Below, piece after piece: positions 28,871-33,533 of a DNA stretch of 33,533 bases. Position 1 is the stretch's first letter, and the number at the start of each line of letters is the position of its first letter. The translations under genes and the position numbers were made by a program. The DNA is from Candidatus Brockarchaeota archaeon (GTDB taxonomy: Archaea > Thermoproteota > EX4484-205 > JAAOZO01), in contig JAFNIV010000018.1 of NCBI GenBank assembly GCA_017601145.1, positions 1 through 33,533 on the forward strand, given 5' to 3'. The notes below the pieces were generated by a model that was given only the letters and a program-made list of their open reading frames with translations, was not told where the DNA came from and did no database searches.

Positions 28871-29215
28871 TCACCAAAACGTTTTAGTGAGTATGTCTAA
28901 AACTCGAAGTTCATCGATACTAGCTACTAATTGGCTTACTGTAAATTCTTGCGTACTGATGTTATTTCGGTTGCTTATTCTCACCCTTAGAAATGCTACT
29001 ACCTCTGGACTTACTTCGTAATAGTTAAACCAGTGAGTCTTCTTTGGGCTATATGTGGAGTGGACTAAATTAATAAGTTTAGCATCTGTTGCTCTGGCTA
29101 AATCGTATGTTTCGCCGTTTGCCGTAACTACTGCCCAAGTTGTTCTTGCATTTGTGTTTCGAGCTTCGTGAAAGTCAAGTTTCACTATTACCCCTTTTCT
29201 ACTTTCTCCTTCCAT
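28871..29215 (-). CDS. Hypothetical protein, 114 aa
   Basis: A mostly beta protein at the head of a five-gene unit (29215-27704). It contains VIVKLDFHEARNTNARTTW, then TANGETYDLA and a SPEVVAFLRVRIS strand. GGTGA lies 7 bp upstream of the ATG, within the leader. It may be an OB-like nucleic-acid-binding protein, but nothing decisive is seen. Confidence 0.6.
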   Translation of the reverse strand: MEGESRKGVIVKLDFHEARNTNARTTWAVVTANGETYDLARATDAKLINLVHSTYSPKKTHWFNYYEVSPEVVAFLRVRISNRNNISTQEFTVSQLVASIDELRVLDILTKTFW

Positions 29216-29247
29216 CTTCTTTCACCACAATTATTGGTATAAGTGAG

Positions 29248-29262
29248 TATTTAAACTTTTCT
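29248..29262 (-). promoter_or_regulatory. Promoter of the 29215-27704 operon
   Basis: The minus strand reads AAAAGTTTAAATACTCAC followed by TTATACC, another copy of the right-arm module, with a CTAATAG sequence upstream of the BRE. Confidence 0.65.
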
Positions 29263-29267
29263 ATTAG

Positions 29268-29293
29268 AAAAAAACAAACAAAAAAATAAAAAT
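29268..29293 (-). terminator. T-rich terminator of the 29893-29307 unit
   Basis: Below the stop at 29307 the minus strand carries TTTTTATTTTTTTGTTTG and further T-runs, like the other right-arm terminators. Confidence 0.5.
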
Positions 29294-29306
29294 AGGCTTA
29301 TCGTCC

Positions 29307-29558
29307 CTATCTACTAGCTTCTCTTAAAATTTTTACAAGTTCCTCTTCGCTAGGTATTACGTTCATAATTTCCTCAAACTTCTCGCTTTCTGCAATCGTA
29401 TGAACGTCATAAAAAATGTCTGCTAAGTTGTACAATGAAGCGTAATTTATTTTTTTAATGAGGATTGAAATTTCTCTCTTTATTCTTTCGTTGTCTGTTT
29501 TTTCAGAAAGCTCGACAAGTTTCGTAATCGCTCTTGCTTTCCACTCATTCATTCCCAT
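29307..29558 (-). CDS. Paralogous small protein C2, 83 aa
   Basis: Related to the 90-aa protein C1 (shared NEWKARAITKL start and helical make-up). ATG 29558 was chosen because GGTGA lies 5 bp upstream; GTG 29567 is part of that site. It is the second gene after the 109-aa paralog B2. In copy 1 the order of B and C is reversed, so the module was shuffled after duplication. Confidence 0.6.
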   Translation of the reverse strand: MGMNEWKARAITKLVELSEKTDNERIKREISILIKKINYASLYNLADIFYDVHTIAESEKFEEIMNVIPSEEELVKILREASR

Positions 29559-29563
29559 TTCTA

Positions 29564-29893
29564 TCACCCTGTTTCCTCAAAAAGGTCATGCCATAACTCT
29601 TGTGCGTATTGGATTTCTTTGTCTGTTGGATAACCAAAACCGACAATTTGAGTTTTAAGCTCAAAAAACGTTCGAGCTTCTTCTTCTGTAACTATTTCGA
29701 TTCTATCAGGTTCGTGTTCGTTTGTAGTCCAGTGCAAAAGGTAAAAAACCTTATTGTTCTTCTTTGTAATGTGCAGATACAAATCTGTTCCTCTTTCCTT
29801 GAAGGCTCTATCTTCTTCGTATACTGAAATATCTTGGTCTGGGTCAAGAACTATCTTTTTTTGGTCTTCTGTTCTAAAAATGTGTTTTGTCAT
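29564..29893 (-). CDS. Paralogous small protein B2, 109 aa
   Basis: Homologous to the 103-aa protein B1: GTDLYLHITKK, FYLLHWTTNE, EEARTFFELKTQ and ELWHDLFEE align position by position. The first 25 residues differ. GGGGTGA precedes the ATG. It is the first gene of a two-gene unit. The function is unknown. Confidence 0.65.
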   Translation of the reverse strand: MTKHIFRTEDQKKIVLDPDQDISVYEEDRAFKERGTDLYLHITKKNNKVFYLLHWTTNEHEPDRIEIVTEEEARTFFELKTQIVGFGYPTDKEIQYAQELWHDLFEETG

Positions 29894-29928
29894 ACCTTTT
29901 CACCCCACACCATTATACTTAATTATGA

Positions 29929-29943
29929 GTATTTAAACTTTTT
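29929..29943 (-). promoter_or_regulatory. Promoter of the B2/C2 unit
   Basis: The minus strand reads AAAAAGTTTAAATACTCAT, overlapping the stop of the 129-aa gene (29933). It is a copy of the right-arm module without the long upstream element. Confidence 0.6.
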
Positions 29944-30322
29944 CATCTGTTTTTTCACCAAAGTCTTCGAACTCTATTTTTATTCCTTTAATTCTCCTAA
30001 ATCTTTTGAACCTGTAGTATCTTCCGTTTGCTTCAGTCTCTGCTTGTTCTGGAGGAACTTGTTCCATCTCCGCCCATAGAGGCTTTACTCCAAGCTCGCA
30101 GAGTTTAGCTATGACACTTAAAGGAGCAACAACCACAACTTCATCGTACTCTCCTTCCTTCATACTTGCAACTATGTCTTCTGCAGAAAGGTACTGTATA
30201 AGATATTGTGCGTTCGAGCGTTGAAAAAGTATGTCTACGCTCACATCTCCAAAAAGTTCTTTTAGAGCTTTAAGTTGCGAAGCTAGAACAGGATGTCTTG
30301 AAACCCATAATATTCTTTTCAT
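29933..30322 (-). CDS. Rossmann-like hypothetical protein, 129 aa
   Basis: It starts MKRILWVSRHPVLASQLKAL, a strand-loop-helix, followed by a second strand (DVSVDILFQ), a helix and a strand-rich VVVVAPLSV, then a basic tail (RFKRFRRIKG). This suggests a small alpha/beta sandwich. A typical nucleotide-binding glycine loop is not visible. It is the last gene of the unit 31947-29933. Confidence 0.55.
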   Translation of the reverse strand: MKRILWVSRHPVLASQLKALKELFGDVSVDILFQRSNAQYLIQYLSAEDIVASMKEGEYDEVVVVAPLSVIAKLCELGVKPLWAEMEQVPPEQAETEANGRYYRFKRFRRIKGIKIEFEDFGEKTDEKV

Positions 30323-30801
30323 TTTTCACTCACCCCTTTCTGGTAAACATTTTTGTACTCGACTATCTTCCGAGGGTGCCCGAACCTGAGAATTACAGCC
30401 TTATTTGGCTCCTCTGCAACTTTCTCTATTGTTTCAATCGGAGTTACTTTCCACTCTGGAGGGGTACTTGTTTCATACTCGAATAACTCAAAGATGAAAC
30501 CTTTGTCATCAAAAATAATATCGATATAGTTATCCGAAAGAGGGTCAATTTCCATCTCTGGTGCAAACGGCGTCGCTCTCAGAAAACCCGCTCTTGTACC
30601 TTCGTAACTAAAGAAAATAGCGCCTTTATCTTTCCTAACATCCCAGATATTTCCACAACACGTAGTATACGTTAACGAATTCTCGCTTTCTTGTAGAGTC
30701 GCCAAGTCCCAGTTGTCTCTTTCTTTTGCTTTATGAAACGCGTCTCTGAAAAGTTCAAATAATTCGTTTCCGTACTCACTAGCTTTGTACACTACTCTCA
30801 T
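30319..30801 (-). CDS. Hypothetical protein, 160 aa
   Basis: The N-terminus is helical (GNELFELFRDAFHKAKERDNW); the middle is beta-rich with TTCCGNIWDV and a Cys pair; the acidic stretch PEMEIDPLSDNYIDIIFDD is followed by strands. ATG 30801 is preceded by GGTGA at 5 bp and was chosen over ATG 30810. It lies between the zinc-ribbon-like 267-aa protein and the 129-aa protein. No family was recognised. Confidence 0.55.
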   Translation of the reverse strand: MRVVYKASEYGNELFELFRDAFHKAKERDNWDLATLQESENSLTYTTCCGNIWDVRKDKGAIFFSYEGTRAGFLRATPFAPEMEIDPLSDNYIDIIFDDKGFIFELFEYETSTPPEWKVTPIETIEKVAEEPNKAVILRFGHPRKIVEYKNVYQKGVSEK

Positions 30802-30810
30802 TATTATCAC

Positions 30811-31614
30811 CTATCCAACATCGTAACTAATTCCCCATTCCCAGAGGCGGAGCTCAGTTCCACACACATAACACTTGAAATGATACGGAGCAACAAACCT
30901 AACTTCCCCCCTACATAGTTTTTTACTACGAGTCACATGCGGAACTTGAACCCACACGCTAACCGTATCTTTATTACCTCTGTCATCAGGCGCAATATGA
31001 TACTTCTTTATGTATTCTTTTTGTTTGTCTTTAAAGTCATGGTGGCAGAGGTCAATCCAATACCCTTCAGAAAGAGCGTGTACGTAACAAAAGAGCAACG
31101 TTTTCCCAACAAGTTTTTCTGATTCTTCATCAATCTTAACTTTAATTTCTTCTCCGTTTTCAAAGATTGCTTTATCTCTTTCAAGTTTGAAAAACTTATT
31201 GTCGAAAGGCGTAGAATAATAAAAATACTTTGAAACAAAAGTTTCATTCGAGTATGTTGTTACTATTATATTTCCGATTTTTTCTTTTATCTCTTTTTGT
31301 AACTCTTCTTGCTCAAACGTAACTCTGCTCAAGATAGCATCAGCATCAAAATCTACAAACGTACCAGAGTCATAAGAATCCCACAAGCTTGCCAAGAATT
31401 CGGGCATAAAGCTTTTTGCTTCATCTTTGCTAAGTTCAGGAGTTACTAACCCAACTTCTTTGTCATACCGAATTTGTCCTTTCTTTCTTAGTGCTTCTTC
31501 TATTTTCTTTTTTACCTCGTTTGAAGGCGAAAACTCATCTGGGATTGTAGCAGGACCTAAGCTTTCGCTTATTAATTCATCTATCTCTTCATCGTTTTCT
31601 TCCTCATTTTCCAT
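30811..31614 (-). CDS. Hypothetical protein with C-terminal Cys cluster, 267 aa
   Basis: The N-terminus is acidic and disordered (MENEEENDEEIDE). The centre is alpha/beta with aromatic residues. Near the C-terminus CRGEVRF is followed by FKCYVCGTELRLWEW, a possible zinc ribbon with at least three Cys, and an earlier CHHD. GGTGA lies about 6 bp upstream of the ATG. It is the second gene of the unit 31947-29933. No enzyme motif was recognised. Confidence 0.55.
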   Translation of the reverse strand: MENEEENDEEIDELISESLGPATIPDEFSPSNEVKKKIEEALRKKGQIRYDKEVGLVTPELSKDEAKSFMPEFLASLWDSYDSGTFVDFDADAILSRVTFEQEELQKEIKEKIGNIIVTTYSNETFVSKYFYYSTPFDNKFFKLERDKAIFENGEEIKVKIDEESEKLVGKTLLFCYVHALSEGYWIDLCHHDFKDKQKEYIKKYHIAPDDRGNKDTVSVWVQVPHVTRSKKLCRGEVRFVAPYHFKCYVCGTELRLWEWGISYDVG

Positions 31615-31617
31615 TTT

Positions 31618-31947
31618 TCACTCACCTTCAAACTTTTCACGATACTGACGTAGTACGTAATTGAAAGAGTCAATAAAGTGGTCATAGCTCAGATTCCCGA
31701 AAACGGCTCCCCACGTAGTTATAATTGTTGTTCCCTCGTCTCTTTCTATCGCTCCCGCTTCTAGCTCATCAGCTAGAAGCAGATTTATAACATCTTCCGA
31801 TGTGAAGCAAGGGTAGTCGCAATAAGTAGCATGATATTTTCTCATTTTTTCAATAAATTCTTTTATGTCTACTTTTTTGCCTTGTTTGTTTTCTTCTTGG
31901 GTCTTTTCGGGAAGACCCAAGCCAGACCCCTCTTGTGCGCTGTTCAT
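31618..31947 (-). CDS. Paralogous small protein A2, 109 aa
   Basis: Shares VDIKEFIEKMRKYH, YPCFTSEDVINLLL and GAIERDEG with protein A1 at 27969-28250, but has a 25-residue Gln/Lys-rich N-terminal extension. ATG 31947 was chosen because the TATA box is about 27 bp upstream (leaderless); the longer reading runs through the promoter. It heads the unit 31947-29933 and so is separated from the other two paralogs. Confidence 0.6.
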   Translation of the reverse strand: MNSAQEGSGLGLPEKTQEENKQGKKVDIKEFIEKMRKYHATYCDYPCFTSEDVINLLLADELEAGAIERDEGTTIITTWGAVFGNLSYDHFIDSFNYVLRQYREKFEGE

Positions 31948-31968
31948 ACTTATCATTATCATAAGTAA

Positions 31969-31983
31969 GTATTTAAACTTTTC
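31969..31983 (-). promoter_or_regulatory. Promoter of the A2 unit with conserved upstream element
   Basis: The minus strand reads GAAAAGTTTAAATACTTAC. Directly upstream is TTTCGAAAGTTATAG, related to the TTTAGAAAGTAATAG elements at the 32374 and 32765 promoters. Confidence 0.6.
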
Positions 31984-32014
31984 TATAACTTTCGAAAAAT
32001 AGAAAAAATACTTT

Positions 32015-32040
32015 AAAAAATCAAAAAACAAACAAAAAAA
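32015..32040 (-). terminator. T-rich terminator of the 110-aa gene
   Basis: The minus strand carries TTTTTTTGTTTGTTTTTTGA directly after the stop at 32042. Confidence 0.5.
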
Positions 32041-32041
32041 T

Positions 32042-32374
32042 TCATTCTTCTGGATGAATTAAGTTAAAAACTTCTTCTAGAACTCTCCACTCTTCTGAAT
32101 TTTCTTTTATTTCTCTTTTTGCAGAATCGAACCAATCAAGATAATAGTAAGTTATCCCAATAAGTCGTTTTGTATCGGTGTCATATTCAAATTCGACATA
32201 ATCTCCCGGTCCGCCCGTTGATAATTCAAGCGTATAAACTACCTTTTTCGAAAACGCTAAAGATTCCTCGTTTATTCTACTGAGTGGGTCTTCGTCTTTC
32301 AGTATTTCTTTAAAGTTCTCAATTCTATATTTTAGTTCTTTGTCTATACGCTTCTCACAAGTTTCCTTTTCCAT
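32042..32374 (-). CDS. Conserved phage-type hypothetical protein (STGGPGDY/DWFD), 110 aa
   Basis: The motif YTLELSTGGPGDYVEFEYD, then ITYYYLDWFDSAKREI, resembles a small family met in phages and mobile elements, whose function is unknown to me. The N-terminus is a charged helix. GGGGTGA precedes the ATG. It is transcribed alone from the promoter at 32411-32426 and ends in a T-rich terminator. Confidence 0.6.
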   Translation of the reverse strand: MEKETCEKRIDKELKYRIENFKEILKDEDPLSRINEESLAFSKKVVYTLELSTGGPGDYVEFEYDTDTKRLIGITYYYLDWFDSAKREIKENSEEWRVLEEVFNLIHPEE

Positions 32375-32410
32375 CTTCCTTTTTCACCCCGCTACTATTA
32401 TTATTTATGA

Positions 32411-32460
32411 GTATTTATAAGTTTTTCTATTACTTTCTAAAAATCGAAAAAATATTATAA
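32411..32460 (-). promoter_or_regulatory. Promoter of the 110-aa gene with conserved upstream element
   Basis: The core is AAAAACTTATAAATACTCAT (minus strand, about 32408-32427). Upstream, about 30 bp (to 32460) reading TTTTTTCGATTTTTAGAAAG and AATAG are nearly identical to those at the 32765 promoter. Confidence 0.6.
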
Positions 32461-32483
32461 AACGTAAATAAATATATGTTATT

Positions 32484-32519
32484 CAAAAAAAACAAACAAA
32501 AAACAAAAAAATAAAAAAA
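32484..32519 (-). terminator. T-rich terminator of the 78-aa gene
   Basis: The minus strand carries successive T6-T8 runs separated by A or G, beginning about 10 bp after the stop at 32529. Confidence 0.5.
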
Positions 32520-32528
32520 TTAATTGTT

Positions 32529-32765
32529 TTACTTTAATTTTACTAAGTCAAAATAAATAGTAGTAGTTGAGTCTAGAGTAACTTTAAAACTCTGCTCCAC
32601 AACGCAAAGAAAATCAGCGTTTTTGCTTAAGTTTCTTTCGCTAAAAAAATCTAAGAGCTTTTTGTAGAGTTCTTTATCTGCTGTTTGAATCGCTACGTAA
32701 TTGTTTTTGTTGTCTATTATAATTCTTACATCTGCAAAAAAATCTTTCGTAGTTTCTTCTTGCAT
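32529..32765 (-). CDS. Hypothetical protein, 78 aa
   Basis: A small alpha/beta protein: a strand (ADVRIIIDNKNNYVAIQT), a helix (KELYKKLLDFFSER) and C-terminal strands (SFKVTL, TTIYFDLVKL), with one Cys. GCGGTGA precedes the ATG. It forms a single-gene unit with its own promoter and terminator. No family was recognised. Confidence 0.55.
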   Translation of the reverse strand: MQEETTKDFFADVRIIIDNKNNYVAIQTADKELYKKLLDFFSERNLSKNADFLCVVEQSFKVTLDSTTTIYFDLVKLK

Positions 32766-32797
32766 TTTCTCTTTTCACCGCATATTTGTATAAATGA

Positions 32798-32840
32798 GTA
32801 TTTATAAGTTTTTCTATTACTTTCTAAAAGTAGAAAAAAT
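32798..32840 (-). promoter_or_regulatory. Promoter of the 78-aa gene with conserved upstream element
   Basis: The core AAAAACTTATAAATACTCAT is the same as at 32411. The upstream part contains TTTCTACTTTTAGAAAG, an inverted repeat of TTTCTA and TAGAAA. Confidence 0.6.
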
Positions 32841-32844
32841 ACTT

Positions 32845-32890
32845 TAAAAACAAAATCAAAGACAAAAAATAAAAAACAAAATAGAAAAAA
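32845..32890 (-). terminator. T-rich terminator of the 94-aa gene
   Basis: The minus strand is almost pure T with scattered A, G and C between the stop at 32904 and the next promoter. Confidence 0.45.
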
Positions 32891-32903
32891 TAAGTATATA
32901 TAT

Positions 32904-33188
32904 TTAGTAATCGAAATTATAAAGTTTTTGATATTTTTCAAGTTGTTTTATGACATACGCATAAATTTGATTGTTCGTTTTCCATGATACCGCTCCAAGC
33001 AAGTTGAAAAGATTACTTTCTGGATATGGGGATAATGGAGCTAATGTCTTATACTTTCTACCACTTTCGATTATTATTTTTGTGAAAACTTCTTCCGGCA
33101 AAAAGTATGTTTTATTGTCTTCAGTAAAAACTAAAATAAAGTTTGGGTACTTTGGATTAAAACTTTTGCAAGTTTTTATTTCTTTCAT
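32904..33188 (-). CDS. Hypothetical protein, 94 aa
   Basis: The rightmost gene. It has a beta-rich first half (PNFILVFTEDNKTYFLP) and a helical C-terminus (NQIYAYVIKQLEKYQKLY). There is no ribosome-binding site; the TATA box (33208-33223) lies about 26 bp upstream, so it is leaderless. No family was recognised. Confidence 0.55.
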   Translation of the reverse strand: MKEIKTCKSFNPKYPNFILVFTEDNKTYFLPEEVFTKIIIESGRKYKTLAPLSPYPESNLFNLLGAVSWKTNNQIYAYVIKQLEKYQKLYNFDY

Positions 33189-33207
33189 ACTTACTTATGC
33201 TAATAGT

Positions 33208-33223
33208 AAGTATTTAAACTTTT
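33208..33223 (-). promoter_or_regulatory. Promoter of the rightmost gene
   Basis: The minus strand reads GAAAAGTTTAAATACTTAC, another copy of the right-arm module with a shortened upstream element (AATAATTTTTCTAGTTAATAG). Confidence 0.6.
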
Positions 33224-33230
33224 CTATTAA

Positions 33231-33511
33231 CTAGAAAAATTATTTTAAAAACAAAATCAAAAAGTAAGACCATGAAAAATTTAAATTAACTCTCTAAACG
33301 TATATATACTCATATATATTTATTTTTTGTTTTGTTTTGTTCTTTGTTTTTATTTTTTTAAACAAATACTAGCAGTTCTAAAATCTGCTACTTCTACTTT
33401 GTTCTACTATATGCAGTTACTTAGTTATATGTAGTACTCTGTAGCTATATATTGTTTTTTCTTAGCTATTCTTTCTTACATATATATATGTGTTCTACAT
33501 ATGTTTTCTTC
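33231..33511. other. Non-coding right terminal region
   Basis: No gene is seen between the last promoter and the terminal repeat. The region holds a T-rich run (about 33318-33360), an inverted repeat TAGCAG ... CTGCTA (33370-33390) with a 9-nt loop, a TA-rich palindrome ACATATATATATGT (33479-33492 region) and CTACATATGTTTTC near the end. The left end has no counterpart: there only about 108 bp precede the first gene. A replication or packaging site is possible. Confidence 0.5.
33370..33390. repeat. Inverted repeat in the right terminal region
   Basis: TAGCAG (33370-33375) and CTGCTA (33385-33390) are perfect arms around a 9-nt loop, about 140 bp from the right end. Confidence 0.6.
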
Positions 33512-33533
33512 TTCTTTTCCCTTCTTCAAAAAA
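33512..33533. repeat. Right terminal inverted repeat (22 bp)
   Basis: This is the reverse complement of 10-31 with no mismatch, and it ends the window exactly. The partner's extra T-run (1-9) is not present here, so a few terminal bases may be missing on this side. Confidence 0.8.

Noticed and set aside
32726-32941. A 71-aa minus-strand hydrophobic frame
   Set aside because: It spans the terminator and promoter between two better supported genes and is Phe/Leu/Ile-rich because of the T-rich DNA.
1-33533. tRNA genes, insertion sequences and integrase attachment sites
   Set aside because: No cloverleaf-like segment, transposase or integrase reading frame was seen.

Overview
The window looks like the complete or nearly complete genome of a linear double-stranded DNA virus of a thermophilic archaeon. 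Its two ends carry a perfect 22-bp purine-rich terminal inverted repeat (10-31 and 33512-33533). The DNA is AT-rich, arginine is encoded almost only by AGA/AGG, and promoters have archaeal BRE/TATA boxes (A-rich BRE followed by TTTAAATA or TTTATAAA). First genes of transcription units are mostly leaderless, while genes inside operons have GGTGA ribosome-binding sites. This pattern suits Thermoproteota (Sulfolobales-like), but the host is inferred and no named virus was recognised.

Layout. Four genes are on the plus strand (109-252, 278-601, 20387-20809, 25181-25624); the rest, about 54, are on the minus strand. The left end (1-2900) holds small genes and a winged-helix regulator with an Asn-rich linker. 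From 2946 to 11767 lies a surface/virion module: two large Thr/Pro-stalked, C-terminally membrane-anchored proteins, a GT2 glycosyltransferase resembling polypeptide GalNAc-transferases, a membrane-anchored caspase/gingipain-like (clan CD) peptidase candidate, a coiled-coil membrane protein, a trypsin-like serine protease with an intact triad and a beta-sandwich protein. From 11799 to 13939 lies the most unusual locus: a SPASM radical-SAM enzyme next to three proteins with cysteine at nearly every third residue (30 of 104, 29 of 113, and 7 in the N-terminus of an 86-residue protein). From 14150 to 25069 come fibre and spike proteins (DDHPQYL repeats, DUF2341, tail-type beta domains), probable major structural proteins, and an operon of coiled-coil and hypothetical proteins.

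The right arm (25181-33188) holds a minimal archaeo-eukaryotic-primase-like protein, a PEGA/Ig-domain protein, a ribbon-helix-helix regulator, a Holliday-resolvase-like protein with a degraded active site, and many small genes. Three of the small gene families occur twice. Right-arm units share one promoter module and end in T-rich terminators. The last 345 bp are non-coding.

How the parts may work together (inference): the stalk proteins, glycosyltransferase and two proteases suggest a glycosylated, proteolytically matured virion surface. The radical-SAM enzyme may modify the cysteine-ladder proteins, which sit between fibre genes and other virion genes. I found no polymerase, helicase, terminase, integrase or Walker-type ATPase, so replication and packaging must rely on the host or on unrecognised proteins.
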